This document shows positions 26,286 to 34,486 of a stretch of DNA of 43,546 nt, piece after piece (position 1 is the first letter of the stretch; each line of letters begins with the position of its first letter). The translations under genes were made by a program, and so were the position numbers. Source of the stretch: Acidovorax sp. NO-1 (lineage in GTDB: Bacteria > Pseudomonadota > Gammaproteobacteria > Burkholderiales > Burkholderiaceae_C); assembly GCF_000238595.1 (NCBI RefSeq), contig NZ_AGTS01000033.1, positions 1 to 43,546 on the forward strand, in the 5' to 3' direction. Below the pieces are notes generated by a model. That model saw only the letters and a program-made list of their open reading frames with translations. It did not search any database and was not told the origin of the DNA.

Positions 26286-26885
26286 ATGAAATCAATAATC
26301 ACGCGCAGCGGCGCATATATCGCTACCGTGGGGGCCCTCCTGGGGTGCTCCCCTTCAGGCCCTGCCATCAGCTACCCCAGCGACGCACAGCTGTCGGCCG
26401 CATTGGAGGCACAGTTTGCGAGCGATCGCCACAGCGCAGCGGCACGCGACCTGATCCGGACGTTGGGCGGAGAGAGCGGTCGCCTGCGGTACCACATCCG
26501 CCATGTGATCCATCGCCAAGGGTCGTACGACACGCGTTATGACGCCGTGCTGGTGATGGGCCAGTCAGGTACGCAGAGCCTGCAGGCCCTGTATGCAAGC
26601 ATGATTCCCGAGGCCGACCGCGCCAAGCTGCCACAGGCCAGCCTGGAGGCCTACGAAGGTTGGCTCAGGCAGCAGGCGCAGGCGCTTCAAAAAACGTCGG
26701 AGGCCCAGGCGCAATCCCTGCTGAACACGCTGGAGCTTCTGGGCAAGTGCTACCGGGACCAAAAGGCCGGCGCCGAGGTCACGGTGATGGAAGGCCTGGG
26801 CGCCCTGGTGTCGCCCGAGCGCAATGGGTGGTTTGCAGAAAAACTGGCGCTGCCCGACACGGTGGCGCGCTGCCTGCCGACCTGA
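26286..26885 (+). CDS. Lipoprotein of unknown function
   Basis: A 199-residue protein with a lipobox 'GALLGC' (lipidated Cys21) and an otherwise helical, soluble-looking body ('YPSDAQLSAALEAQFASDRHSAAARDLIRTLGGE'). No family recognised. The start at 26286 is chosen to give a normal-length lipoprotein signal; longer in-frame starts at 26211 and 26253 exist in the AT-rich upstream, and none has a clear ribosome site. It is divergent from the surface-fibre cluster and may belong to it functionally. It converges on the kinase gene with only four bases between stop codons. Confidence 0.65.
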   Translation: MKSIITRSGAYIATVGALLGCSPSGPAISYPSDAQLSAALEAQFASDRHSAAARDLIRTLGGESGRLRYHIRHVIHRQGSYDTRYDAVLVMGQSGTQSLQALYASMIPEADRAKLPQASLEAYEGWLRQQAQALQKTSEAQAQSLLNTLELLGKCYRDQKAGAEVTVMEGLGALVSPERNGWFAEKLALPDTVARCLPT

Positions 26886-26889
26886 CCCA

Positions 26890-27462
26890 TCAGCCTGGGG
26901 GCGCTGCAGCGCGCGGCGTGATCTGCGACTGCAGGGCCGCCAGAACCAGCGCGGCGGCATCCCGTGCGTTCAAACGTGCGGTATCCACCAGGAGACGGTG
27001 GCCACGGCCCTCTGCCCAGGGCGCGTAGTCATGGCGCTGAACGGCATCCCAGGTCGGCACGGCCAATCCGGCCACGTCGCCCACCCTCGTTTCCACCCGG
27101 CGCCGGTGCTCCGCTGCGTCGGTGCAGACAACCTCCACGAACAGCGACGGCACCTGCACTGCCTCCGCCACGGAGCGCCAGGCGTTGCGCGTCACCTGCA
27201 GCGGATTCACGCAGTCAGCAAGCACCGGCAAGCCCTGCGCAAGCTGTGTGCGCGCCAGGGCGTATGCCACCAGGTACCCTGCCGGTCCCACATCGCCGCC
27301 CGCCAGCACGTTGGAGTCCCGCAGTGCCTGTTCAATGGTGTCGATGCGCAAATACACCGCGGGCCACTGCGACAGCAAGGCGTGTGCGACGCTGCTCTTG
27401 CCCACGCCGGGCAACCCGCCCAGCACCAGCAGCACTGGCAACGGCGCCGGGGAAGCAGCCAT
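26890..27462 (-). CDS. P-loop ATPase/kinase-like protein
   Basis: A 190-residue protein with Walker A 'GGLPGVGKSS' (about residues 15-24) and then 'YLRIDTIEQALRDSN', 'YALARTQLAQGLPVLADCVNP' and a basic lid-like 'EHRRRVETR'. This is the shape of small AAA_33-type kinases of the zeta-toxin/shikimate-kinase group that phosphorylate small molecules. The substrate is unknown. The start lies two bases after the uvrD stop, so it is probably expressed with uvrD. Confidence 0.8.
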   Translation of the reverse strand: MAASPAPLPVLLVLGGLPGVGKSSVAHALLSQWPAVYLRIDTIEQALRDSNVLAGGDVGPAGYLVAYALARTQLAQGLPVLADCVNPLQVTRNAWRSVAEAVQVPSLFVEVVCTDAAEHRRRVETRVGDVAGLAVPTWDAVQRHDYAPWAEGRGHRLLVDTARLNARDAAALVLAALQSQITPRAAAPPG

Positions 27463-27464
27463 GG

Positions 27465-29927
27465 TCAATCCACCACCGTCAGCTTGGCCACCGACAGCGC
27501 CAGCCACTTGGTGCCATGGCGCGGAAAGTTGACCTGCGCACGCGCGTCGTCCCCCGTGCCCTCGATGGCCAGCACCTTGCCCTCGCCGAACTTGGTGTGG
27601 AACACGTTGATGCCTGCGCGCAGGCCGTGGGACGGCGCGGTCTTTTGCACGGGCACCGGTGGGCTGGCAAATGTCTCGGATTTGAAGCCAAATTGGCCTC
27701 TAGCGCTTGATGGATAAGCGCCACCTGCTCCTGAATTAGGAGCATACGATCTAAACCCCTGCTGCTTGGGCGTGATCCACTTGAGCGCGGCCTCAGGCAG
27801 CTCGTCAAAAAAGCGGCTCTTGATGTTGTAGCGCGTCTGCCCATGCAGCATGCGCGTTTGCGAGTGGCTCAGGTACAGGCGCTTGCGGGCGCGGGTGATG
27901 GCCACATACATCAGTCGGCGCTCTTCCTCCAGACCATCGCGCTCGCTGGACGAGTTTTCGTGGGGGAACAGGCCCTCTTCCATGCCGCCGATGAACACAC
28001 CGTCAAACTCCAGCCCCTTGCTGGCGTGCACGGTCATCAACTGCACGGCGTCTTGCCCGGCCTGGGCTTGGTTGTCGCCCGCTTCGAGCGCGGCGTGGGT
28101 CAGGAAGGCGGCCAGGGGCGAGAGGGTTTCGCCGGTGTCGGCGTCCACGATGCCCGGCACGGCGGGCTTCAGGGGTTCGTCCAGCACCGGTGCGTTGGGG
28201 TCCAGCCCCTGGCTGACCGGGCTTTGGGCGCTCTGGGTGAGCGGCGTGCCATGCTCGTCCAGTGGCAGGGCCACGGCGTCGCGGCCAAAACCTTCCTGCG
28301 TAACAAAGCTCTCGGCAGCGTTGACCAGTTCCTGCAAGTTCTCGATGCGGTCGGCGCCTTCCTTCTCCGTGCGGAAGTGCTCCACCAAGCCCGTGGATTC
28401 GAGCATCTGCTCGATGATGCCGCGCAGGTTCAGCCCCTGCGTATGCTCGCGCAGCACGTCCACCATGGCCACAAACGCGCCCAGGTTGGCGCCCGCCTTG
28501 CCGGGCACGGCGCTCACCGCGTCGTGCAGCGAGCAGCCTGCGGCGCGGGCGGCGTCCTGCAGCACCTCGATGCTGCGCGCGCCAATGCCACGCGGCGGAA
28601 AGTTGACGACGCGGGTGAAGCTGGTGTCATCGTGCGGGTTCTCCAACAGGCGCAGGTAGGCCAGCGCATGCTTGATTTCGGCGCGCTCGAAGAAGCGCAG
28701 ACCGCCGTACACGCGGTAGGGCACGCTGGCATTGAACAGTGCCGATTCGATCACCCGGCTTTGCGCATTGCTGCGGTAGAGCACGGCGATTTCCTTACGC
28801 TCAAAGCCGTCGTTGCGCACGAGTTGCTTGATCTCATCGACCATCCACTGCGCCTCCGCCAGGTCAGAGCTGGCTTCGTACACGCGCACGGGCTCGCCCG
28901 CACCCTGTGTGGTGCGCAGGTTCTTGCCCAGGCGGCGGCTGTTGTGGCTGATGAGGGCGTTGGCCGAGTCGAGGATGTTGCTGTAGCTGCGGTAGTTCTG
29001 CTCCAGCTTGATCTGGCGCTGCACGTCAAACTCGCGCACGAAGTCGGTCATGTTGCCCACGCGCGCACCGCGAAAGGCATAGATGCTCTGGTCGTCGTCG
29101 CCCACGGCGATGACGCTGCCGCGCGCTTCAAAGCGCCCGCCCACCTCGTTGCCCGCCAGCTGCTTGAGCCAGGCGTACTGCAGCTTGTTCGTGTCCTGAA
29201 ACTCGTCCACCAGGATGTGCTGAAACCGGCGCTGGTAGTGCTCGCGGATCGGGTCGTTGTCGCGCAGCAGCTCGTAGCTGCGCAGCATCAGCTCGCCGAA
29301 GTCCACCACGCCTTCGCGCTGGCATTGTTCTTCGTACAGCTGGTAGATCTCGACCTTTCTGCGCGCATCGCTGTCATGCGTTTCGACATCGCCCGGGCGC
29401 AGGCCCTCTTCCTTGCAATTGGCAATGAAGTACGACAGCTGCTTGGGCGGAAAGCGCTCGTCGTCCACGTTGTGCTGCTTGCACAGGCGCTTGATGGCCG
29501 AGAGCTGGTCTTGTGTGTCGAGGATCTGGAACGATTGCGACAGCCCCGCCGCCTTGTGGTGCGCGCGCAAGAGCCGGTTGCACAGGCCGTGAAAGGTGCC
29601 GATCCACATGCCACGCACGTTGACGGGCAGCATGGCCGACAGGCGGGCCACCATTTCCTTGGCGGCCTTGTTGGTGAAAGTGACGGCCAGAATGCCGCCG
29701 GGCGTGGCGTAGCCGTTTTGCAGCAGCCAGGCGATGCGGGTGGTGAGCACACGCGTCTTGCCCGAGCCTGCGCCCGCCAGTATCAGTGCGTGGCCTGCGG
29801 GCAGCGTGACGGCCGCCAGTTGCTCGTCGTTCAGATTGGCCAAAAGGGGCGATGCAGCCGAGGCCGCACCGGCGTGTGGGGGCACCAGGGCATCTGGCGC
29901 ACCCGAAAACGGGTCTTGTGGGAACAT
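27465..29927 (-). CDS. uvrD: UvrD-family DNA helicase II
   Basis: The 820-residue SF1A helicase unwinds DNA 3'-5' in excision and mismatch repair. Motifs are intact: Walker A 'AGAGSGKTRVLTTRI', Ia 'AVTFTNKAAKEM', II 'ILVDEFQDTN', III 'AVGDDDQSIYAFRGA', IV 'LEQNYRS', V 'LMTVHASKGLEFD' and VI 'EEERRLMYVAITRA'. The C-terminal Tudor-like 'VFHTKFGEGKVLAIEGTGDD' is present. Residues about 728-750, in the linker after the helicase core, are encoded by an in-frame antisense copy of the dispersed repeat (27679-27746), giving a low-complexity 'SGAGGAYPSSARGQFGFKSE' insert. The ATG at 29927 is 43 bases from the divergent gene at 29971. Confidence 0.95.
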   Translation of the reverse strand: MFPQDPFSGAPDALVPPHAGAASAASPLLANLNDEQLAAVTLPAGHALILAGAGSGKTRVLTTRIAWLLQNGYATPGGILAVTFTNKAAKEMVARLSAMLPVNVRGMWIGTFHGLCNRLLRAHHKAAGLSQSFQILDTQDQLSAIKRLCKQHNVDDERFPPKQLSYFIANCKEEGLRPGDVETHDSDARRKVEIYQLYEEQCQREGVVDFGELMLRSYELLRDNDPIREHYQRRFQHILVDEFQDTNKLQYAWLKQLAGNEVGGRFEARGSVIAVGDDDQSIYAFRGARVGNMTDFVREFDVQRQIKLEQNYRSYSNILDSANALISHNSRRLGKNLRTTQGAGEPVRVYEASSDLAEAQWMVDEIKQLVRNDGFERKEIAVLYRSNAQSRVIESALFNASVPYRVYGGLRFFERAEIKHALAYLRLLENPHDDTSFTRVVNFPPRGIGARSIEVLQDAARAAGCSLHDAVSAVPGKAGANLGAFVAMVDVLREHTQGLNLRGIIEQMLESTGLVEHFRTEKEGADRIENLQELVNAAESFVTQEGFGRDAVALPLDEHGTPLTQSAQSPVSQGLDPNAPVLDEPLKPAVPGIVDADTGETLSPLAAFLTHAALEAGDNQAQAGQDAVQLMTVHASKGLEFDGVFIGGMEEGLFPHENSSSERDGLEEERRLMYVAITRARKRLYLSHSQTRMLHGQTRYNIKSRFFDELPEAALKWITPKQQGFRSYAPNSGAGGAYPSSARGQFGFKSETFASPPVPVQKTAPSHGLRAGINVFHTKFGEGKVLAIEGTGDDARAQVNFPRHGTKWLALSVAKLTVVD
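27679..27746. repeat. Dispersed repeat inside uvrD, copy 3
   Basis: A well-preserved copy ('GAAGCCAAATTGGCCTCTAG', 'CGCTTGATGGATAAGCG', 'CTGAATTAGGAGCA') in the same plus orientation as the intergenic copies, but here inside a coding region read from the other strand. It leaves the uvrD frame open and falls in the linker between the core and the C-terminal domain, where extra residues are likely to be tolerated. Confidence 0.75.
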
Positions 29928-29970
29928 GCGGCCATTGTAGAAACCGCCCCGGCGCCCGCTTCATCTGCCC

Positions 29971-30678
29971 ATGAAAAACATTGCCTGCACCCTGGCCAGC
30001 GTATTGGTTCTGGCCCAGCCATCCTCTGCACTGGCCCAGGCCAGTTGCAGCAGCGACGGCACGCCGCAGCCCGTGGCCATTTTCGAGCGCTTCATCAGCG
30101 CAGACTGCGAGGCCTGCTGGACCGATGCGGCCATACCGTCGCCCTCTGCCACGGCAGGTGCGGTGGTGCTGGACTGGATCGTGCCGGGCCAGGCCGGTGA
30201 TGAAGCCCCCCTTTCGGCCGCCGCCACCAACGATGCACTGGCGCGACTGCAGGCCCTGGGCCGCACACCCCCTGCGGCCACCGATGTGTACACCGCCGCG
30301 GTGGAAGGCGCCCGGCCCGCCCGCCTGCGCGTGGCCCATGGCCTGCCCCTCAACGACTACCTGGGCACCGCCATCGCATTCACACCCGCACGGCGCGACG
30401 GCGCGGCGCCCGATGGGATGGCGTTTTATCTGCTACTGGTGGAATCCGTGCCGGCAGGCACCGAAGGCACGAGAGTCGGCCGGAATATGGTAAGAAACAT
30501 GCTCCATGGCACATGGGACAAGCGCAATACGCTATCAAATTCAAAGCAAACAAAATGGATGGAATCCCGGTCCATGCGCATACCGGACGGCGCGCAACCC
30601 GAGCGGCTGCGCATGGTGGGCTGGGTGCAGGACGCGCAGGGCCGCGTGGTGGCCGCAGCACAGTCGGCTTGCCGCTAG
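29971..30678 (+). CDS. Exported protein of unknown function with a CxxC motif
   Basis: A 235-residue protein with a signal peptide ending 'SALA' (about residue 22) followed by 'FERFISADCEACWTDA', where CEAC could be a thioredoxin-like redox pair. I do not recognise the family beyond that. Residues about 174-195 ('RNMLHGTWDKRNTLSNSKQ' and neighbours) are compositionally unlike the rest and are encoded by a degenerate copy of the dispersed repeat (30490-30552). The gene is divergent from uvrD with a 43-base gap. Confidence 0.72.
   Translation: MKNIACTLASVLVLAQPSSALAQASCSSDGTPQPVAIFERFISADCEACWTDAAIPSPSATAGAVVLDWIVPGQAGDEAPLSAAATNDALARLQALGRTPPAATDVYTAAVEGARPARLRVAHGLPLNDYLGTAIAFTPARRDGAAPDGMAFYLLLVESVPAGTEGTRVGRNMVRNMLHGTWDKRNTLSNSKQTKWMESRSMRIPDGAQPERLRMVGWVQDAQGRVVAAAQSACR
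30490..30552. repeat. Degenerate in-frame copy of the dispersed repeat
   Basis: 'GGGACAAGCGCAATACGCTA' and 'TCAAATTCAAAGCAAAC' follow the order of the right half of the repeat at 2991-3057. The stretch is more AT-rich than the flanking coding sequence. By-eye match, moderate. Confidence 0.5.
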
Positions 30679-30789
30679 GCCGCCCGGCGTACCCGAAAGC
30701 CGTCGGGTGCCCACCGACCGCAGCAGCCCCAGGCGCCTTGGTGATACCGCCTATACCACCAAGGTTATAGGGCCCGTCGCGCAGGCCGG

Positions 30790-30833
30790 TAGAATCAAGC
30801 ACCGGGCCCAAGTTTCTTGACGCCCGGTTTTTT
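30790..30833 (+). terminator. Intrinsic terminator in the guaC leader
   Basis: ACCGGGC (30801-30807) pairs with GCCCGGT (30822-30828), with an inner CAAG/CTTG pairing, and TTTTTT follows. A good -10 sequence TAGAAT lies just upstream at 30790-30795, with no clear -35. The terminator either ends the upstream gene (122 bases from its stop) or, if that -10 is used, sits at the very start of the guaC message as an attenuator. Further left, 30736-30764 forms an 8-base-pair hairpin (CCTTGGTG with CACCAAGG). Confidence 0.75.
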
Positions 30834-30958
30834 GTGCCCGCGCACTTTGCGGGGTCGGAGCTGGCTGACACGCCAGTGCCCACAAAGCCGGGCCCAAGCC
30901 AAGCGCCCACCGCAGCAAAAATTGTTTTGCCGCGTCCTTTGATGGAGCTTGGAATCTC

Positions 30959-31936
30959 ATGGAAATTTTCGACTACGACAACATCCTTCTGCTGCCGCGC
31001 AAATGCCGCGTGGAAAGCCGTTCGGAGTGCGATGCCAGCGTGGAGCTGGGCGGCCGTTCGTTCCGCGTGCCGGTAGTGCCTGCCAACATGAAAACGGTGG
31101 TGGATGAAAAAATCTGCACGTGGATGGCGCAAAACGGCTACTTCTACGTGATGCACCGGTTTGATCTGGACAACATCCAGTTCGTGAAGGACATGCATGC
31201 CAAGGGCTGCTATGCCTCCATCTCGCTGGGCGTCAAGCAGCCGGACTACGCCACGGTGGACCAGCTGGTGGCCCTGGGCCTCACGCCCGAATACATCACC
31301 ATCGACATCGCCCACGGCCATGCCGACACGGTCAAGGCCATGATCGGCTACCTCAAGCAGCACCTGCCCAAGGCCTTCGTCATCGCAGGCAATGTGGCCA
31401 CCCCCGAGGCCATCATCGACCTGGAAAACTGGGGAGCTGACGCCACCAAGGTGGGCGTGGGCCCGGGCAAGGTGTGCATCACCAAGCTCAAGACCGGTTT
31501 TGGCACTGGCGGCTGGCAGCTCTCGGCCCTCAAGTGGTGCGCGCGTGTGGCCACCAAACCCATCATTGCCGACGGGGGCATCCGAAGCCACGGAGACATC
31601 GCCAAAAGCATCCGCTTTGGCGCGACGATGGTGATGATCGGCTCGCTGTTTGCAGGCCACGAAGAATCGCCCGGCAAGACGGTGGAAGTTGACGGAGAGC
31701 TCTTCAAGGAATACTACGGCTCTGCCAGTGATTTCAACAAGGGCGAGTACAAGCACGTGGAAGGCAAGCGCATCCTGGAGCCCATCAAGGGCAAGCTGGC
31801 CAACACGCTGGTGGAGATGGAGCAGGACGTGCAAAGCTCCATCAGCTACGCGGGCGGCAAGAGGCTGATGGACATCCGCAAGGTGAACTACGTGATCCTG
31901 GGCGGCGACAACGCCGGTGAGCATCTGCTGATGTGA
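30959..31936 (+). CDS. guaC: GMP reductase
   Basis: The 325-residue TIM-barrel enzyme reduces GMP to IMP with NADPH, for purine salvage. It matches the bacterial GuaC type of about 326 residues: N-terminal '[20 protein letters not shown]', the catalytic loop '[17 protein letters not shown]' (Cys173), '[22 protein letters not shown]' for phosphate binding, and '[20 protein letters not shown]'. It lacks the CBS domains of IMP dehydrogenase. The ATG at 30959 follows GGAG at about 12 bases. The leader contains an intrinsic terminator at 30801-30833. Confidence 0.95.
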   Translation: MEIFDYDNILLLPRKCRVESRSECDASVELGGRSFRVPVVPANMKTVVDEKICTWMAQNGYFYVMHRFDLDNIQFVKDMHAKGCYASISLGVKQPDYATVDQLVALGLTPEYITIDIAHGHADTVKAMIGYLKQHLPKAFVIAGNVATPEAIIDLENWGADATKVGVGPGKVCITKLKTGFGTGGWQLSALKWCARVATKPIIADGGIRSHGDIAKSIRFGATMVMIGSLFAGHEESPGKTVEVDGELFKEYYGSASDFNKGEYKHVEGKRILEPIKGKLANTLVEMEQDVQSSISYAGGKRLMDIRKVNYVILGGDNAGEHLLM

Positions 31937-32080
31937 GGGCGGGCGCCGGGTGCGTAGTCCTACGGCTTTCTCACTATCGGGCGCCAAAGCATGCCCAGCG
32001 CACTGCCTGGGCCAGCGGACACCGCGCAAGGGCCGCCATGCCGCGCGGGCGGCGCTCTACTTGCGTGCGCTGGTGGCGCC

Positions 32081-32118
32081 CGCCTTCCCGCGCGCAGCGC
32101 GAGAGGAGGCGGAAGGCG
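32081..32118. other. GC-rich hairpin between convergent genes
   Basis: CGCCTTCC (32081-32088) pairs with GGAAGGCG (32111-32118). It lies in the 209-base gap between guaC and the convergent hydrolase gene, which otherwise holds nothing I can identify. It may act as a terminator for either side but has no T-run. Confidence 0.35.
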
Positions 32119-32145
32119 CCCAGCGCCACAGGGGTTTGCTTCGGT

Positions 32146-33027
32146 TCATGCCCGCAGCAGGTTCAGCGCCATGTGGTGCAGGTCATGCCCAGGCATTGCC
32201 AGCGCATCCACGATGCTGAAGTGGTGCAGCCCAGGCAGCACCTGGCTGCGCGGCACAAAGTGGCTACCCCACGCGTCTTGCATGAGCTGGTTCTGCCGCA
32301 GGAACTCGGGGCTTTCGTCGGCGCCGACCGCACAGAACAGCGTACCCGCAGGCGGCTCCAGCAGGCGCGCGGGGCTGTACTGCAGCACCTGCTGGTCGGT
32401 GAGGTTCAACACCGACTGGTACATGGGGGTGTACATGATCGGCTCCAGGTCGTGCACGCCGGAAATGGAAAGCGCATTGCGCACCAGCCGGTCGGGGAGC
32501 CCCTGGCCAATGAGCGGCCACACACTGGTGAGCAGCAAAGCCGCCAGATGCCCCCCGGCAGAATGCCCCGCCACCGTGATGCGGGCGGGGTCTCCCCCAT
32601 GCTCGCCGATGTGGCGCCACACCCAGCCCAGCGCCTTTTCCATCTGGCGAACGATGTGCGGAATGGTGACCGGTGCCTCCGGCGTGCCGGGGCACAGCGC
32701 GTAGTTCACCACCACCACGCACACACCCGCCTGGTTGAACGGTGGGGCGATGAACGAATGATCTGCCTTGTCGAGCGAGCGCCAGTACCCGCCGTGAATG
32801 AACACCAGCACGGGAGCGCCTGCAGCGGCGGGCCGTGCAGAAGGAAAGATGTCCAGTGTTTCGCCCGCTCCCGTGCCATAGGCCACATCCAGCACACAGG
32901 GGTGGCTTGCACGCACCCGGGCCGATTCGTCTGCCCAGCGCTGAAGGTAGTCCATGTGGTCGGGCACCAGCGCGCGGTTGTTGTACATGCGCTCCAGCCA
33001 GGCGGGGTCATGCGGGGGCAGGCTCAT
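32146..33027 (-). CDS. Arylformamidase-like alpha/beta hydrolase
   Basis: The 293-residue alpha/beta hydrolase has the oxyanion-hole motif 'FIHGGYWRSLDK', typical of kynurenine formamidase-type enzymes, the nucleophile elbow 'GHSAGGHL', an acid in 'GADESPEF' and a catalytic His in 'GLHHFSIVD'. A cytoplasmic esterase or formamidase role is expected; no other tryptophan-catabolism gene is adjacent, so the substrate is open. The start at 33027 has a GGAG ribosome site. The frame stays open for a further 337 codons upstream only because it is antisense to the next gene. Confidence 0.87.
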   Translation of the reverse strand: MSLPPHDPAWLERMYNNRALVPDHMDYLQRWADESARVRASHPCVLDVAYGTGAGETLDIFPSARPAAAGAPVLVFIHGGYWRSLDKADHSFIAPPFNQAGVCVVVVNYALCPGTPEAPVTIPHIVRQMEKALGWVWRHIGEHGGDPARITVAGHSAGGHLAALLLTSVWPLIGQGLPDRLVRNALSISGVHDLEPIMYTPMYQSVLNLTDQQVLQYSPARLLEPPAGTLFCAVGADESPEFLRQNQLMQDAWGSHFVPRSQVLPGLHHFSIVDALAMPGHDLHHMALNLLRA

Positions 33028-33144
33028 GGGTAGGGTCTCCTGTAGCGGTGCGGCATCATCATTCCAATCCCGCGGCGCTGCAAGCTCCGTGACAGGGTGA
33101 CGCACCAAAAAAGCACATGATGTACGCCAAGATAACGATCCTGG

Positions 33145-34041
33145 ATGAATGACGCCATGACCACCACCCCACTTCGCATTGCCGTGCTGGGCACAGGAAT
33201 GATGGGCCAGCCCATCGCCCGGCGGTTTCACGCCGCTGGCCACCTTGTGCATGCCTGGAACCGCACCCGGGCGAAGGCCGAGCCTCTGGCCGCGCTGGGA
33301 ATCACCGTGCACGACACCGCGGGCGGGGCCGTGGAGGGGGCTGATGTCGTGGTCAGCCTGCTGGAAAACGGCCCGGTGGTGGGACAGGTCCTTTTTGAAG
33401 CTGGCGCAGCGCGCGCCATGCGCAAAGGTGCCCTGTTCATTGACATGGCTTCCATCCAGCCAAGGGAAGCACGCGACCACGCTGCGCGCCTGGGCGAGAT
33501 GGGGCTGGCCCACCTGGATGCCCCGGTATCCGGCGGCACCGTGGGCGCGGAAAACGGCACGCTCGCCATCATGGTGGGGGGCCGCGCGGAGGACTTTGCA
33601 AGGGCGCAACCCGTGTTTGCTGCGTGTGGCCGCGCCACCCACGTGGGCCCGCACGGCGCCGGCCAGCTCACCAAGCTCGCCAATCAAATGATCGTGGGCA
33701 TCACCATTGGAGCGGTCGCCGAGGCATTGCTGTTTGCATCCAAGGGCGGCGCGGACATGGCCAAGGTGCGCGAGGCCATCCAGGGCGGTTTTGCCGACAG
33801 CCGTATCCTGCAACTGCATGGACAGCGTATGGTGGACCGTGACTTTGCCCCACGCGGCCGCATGGCCGTCCAGCTCAAGGACATGCGCAACGCACTGGCA
33901 ACGGCGGGTGAGATCGGATTCGACGCGCCCATCACCACCCTCTTCGAGAATCTGTATGCACAAGGCGTCGATCATGGGCTGGGCGAGCTGGACCACAGCG
34001 GTCTGTTTGTGGAACTGGCAAGCCGCAACGCACTGCAATAA
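33145..34041 (+). CDS. Beta-hydroxyacid dehydrogenase (3-HIBADH family)
   Basis: The 298-residue NAD(P)-dependent enzyme has a Rossmann motif 'VLGTGMMGQPIA' (about residues 14-25), the substrate-binding 'DAPVSGG' and the catalytic 'GAGQLTKLANQM' with its conserved Lys. The family oxidises 3-hydroxyisobutyrate or reduces tartronate semialdehyde and related acids; the specific substrate is not visible. Divergent from the hydrolase gene with a 117-base gap. It is the last chromosomal gene before the tRNA-Lys integration site. Confidence 0.9.
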   Translation: MNDAMTTTPLRIAVLGTGMMGQPIARRFHAAGHLVHAWNRTRAKAEPLAALGITVHDTAGGAVEGADVVVSLLENGPVVGQVLFEAGAARAMRKGALFIDMASIQPREARDHAARLGEMGLAHLDAPVSGGTVGAENGTLAIMVGGRAEDFARAQPVFAACGRATHVGPHGAGQLTKLANQMIVGITIGAVAEALLFASKGGADMAKVREAIQGGFADSRILQLHGQRMVDRDFAPRGRMAVQLKDMRNALATAGEIGFDAPITTLFENLYAQGVDHGLGELDHSGLFVELASRNALQ

Positions 34042-34053
34042 TTTTGAGACCCC

Positions 34054-34083
34054 TTGCCAGCCGGCAAAAAATTAGTGCATAAT
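34054..34083 (+). promoter_or_regulatory. Promoter of tRNA-Lys
   Basis: TTGCCA (34054-34059), an 18-base spacer and CATAAT (34078-34083) form a plausible sigma-70 promoter starting transcription about 35 bases before the tRNA. Confidence 0.5.
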
Positions 34084-34124
34084 TCAAGGCTCTGCAGCAA
34101 CGCAGACAGATTTATAAAAAGTTT

Positions 34125-34200
34125 GGGTTCTTAGCTCAGTTGGTAGAGCAGCGGACTCTTAATCCGTAGGTCGAGTGTTCGAGTCACTCAGGACCCACCA
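34125..34200 (+). tRNA. tRNA-Lys (anticodon CTT)
   Basis: A 76-base cloverleaf: acceptor GGGTTCT pairs with AGGACCC (one G-U), the D arm has 'AGCTCAGTTGGTAGAGC', the anticodon loop is CTCTTAA giving CTT, the T arm is GAGTG/CACTC with loop TTCGAGT, and CCA is encoded at 34198-34200. An integrase gene starts 286 bases downstream, so the 3' end is the likely attachment site of the island. Confidence 0.97.
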
Positions 34201-34223
34201 AACAAAAGCCGCAAGGCACAAAG

Positions 34224-34260
34224 CGCCGACGCTATTATAAAGATAGCGGCGGCGTTTTTG
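34224..34260 (+). terminator. Intrinsic terminator after tRNA-Lys
   Basis: CGCCGACGCTAT (34224-34235) pairs with ATAGCGGCGGCG (34243-34254) with one mismatch and a 7-base loop, followed by TTTTT. A strong terminator for the tRNA transcript. Confidence 0.9.
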
Positions 34261-34271
34261 TTTGGCGCTCA

Positions 34272-34291
34272 TGGGACACTGGTGGGACACT
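34272..34291. repeat. Tandem 11-base direct repeat near the integration site
   Basis: TGGGACACT occurs twice, at 34272-34280 and 34283-34291, an 11-base period (one helical turn). Between tRNA attachment sites and integrase genes such repeats often serve as integrase arm sites. The rest of 34292-34486 shows nothing I can name. Confidence 0.45.
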
Positions 34292-34486
34292 ACCCCACCA
34301 AGCGTGGCCGCGAGCCACAACACAGCACCACACGGCATCCGGTAATATCCGGTCCGTGCAACCAGTAGCACAGCGATGAAGCCGATGGCCGACGAGGCCG
34401 GGAGTGGAGCAACGTTGCTGGCACCGCCGCGCGTTTTCACGCCCGCTGGTGTCAGCCATGCCAACCACTTTTGAAAGGCATCGCTC

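Noticed and set aside
27843..30200. A 785-codon plus-strand frame opposite uvrD
   Set aside because: Antisense of a clear UvrD helicase with all motifs; the translation has no recognisable domain.
33028..34038. N-terminal extension of the arylformamidase-like hydrolase
   Set aside because: The extra 337 codons are antisense to the hydroxyacid dehydrogenase gene; the ATG at 33027 has a good ribosome site and a normal N-terminus.
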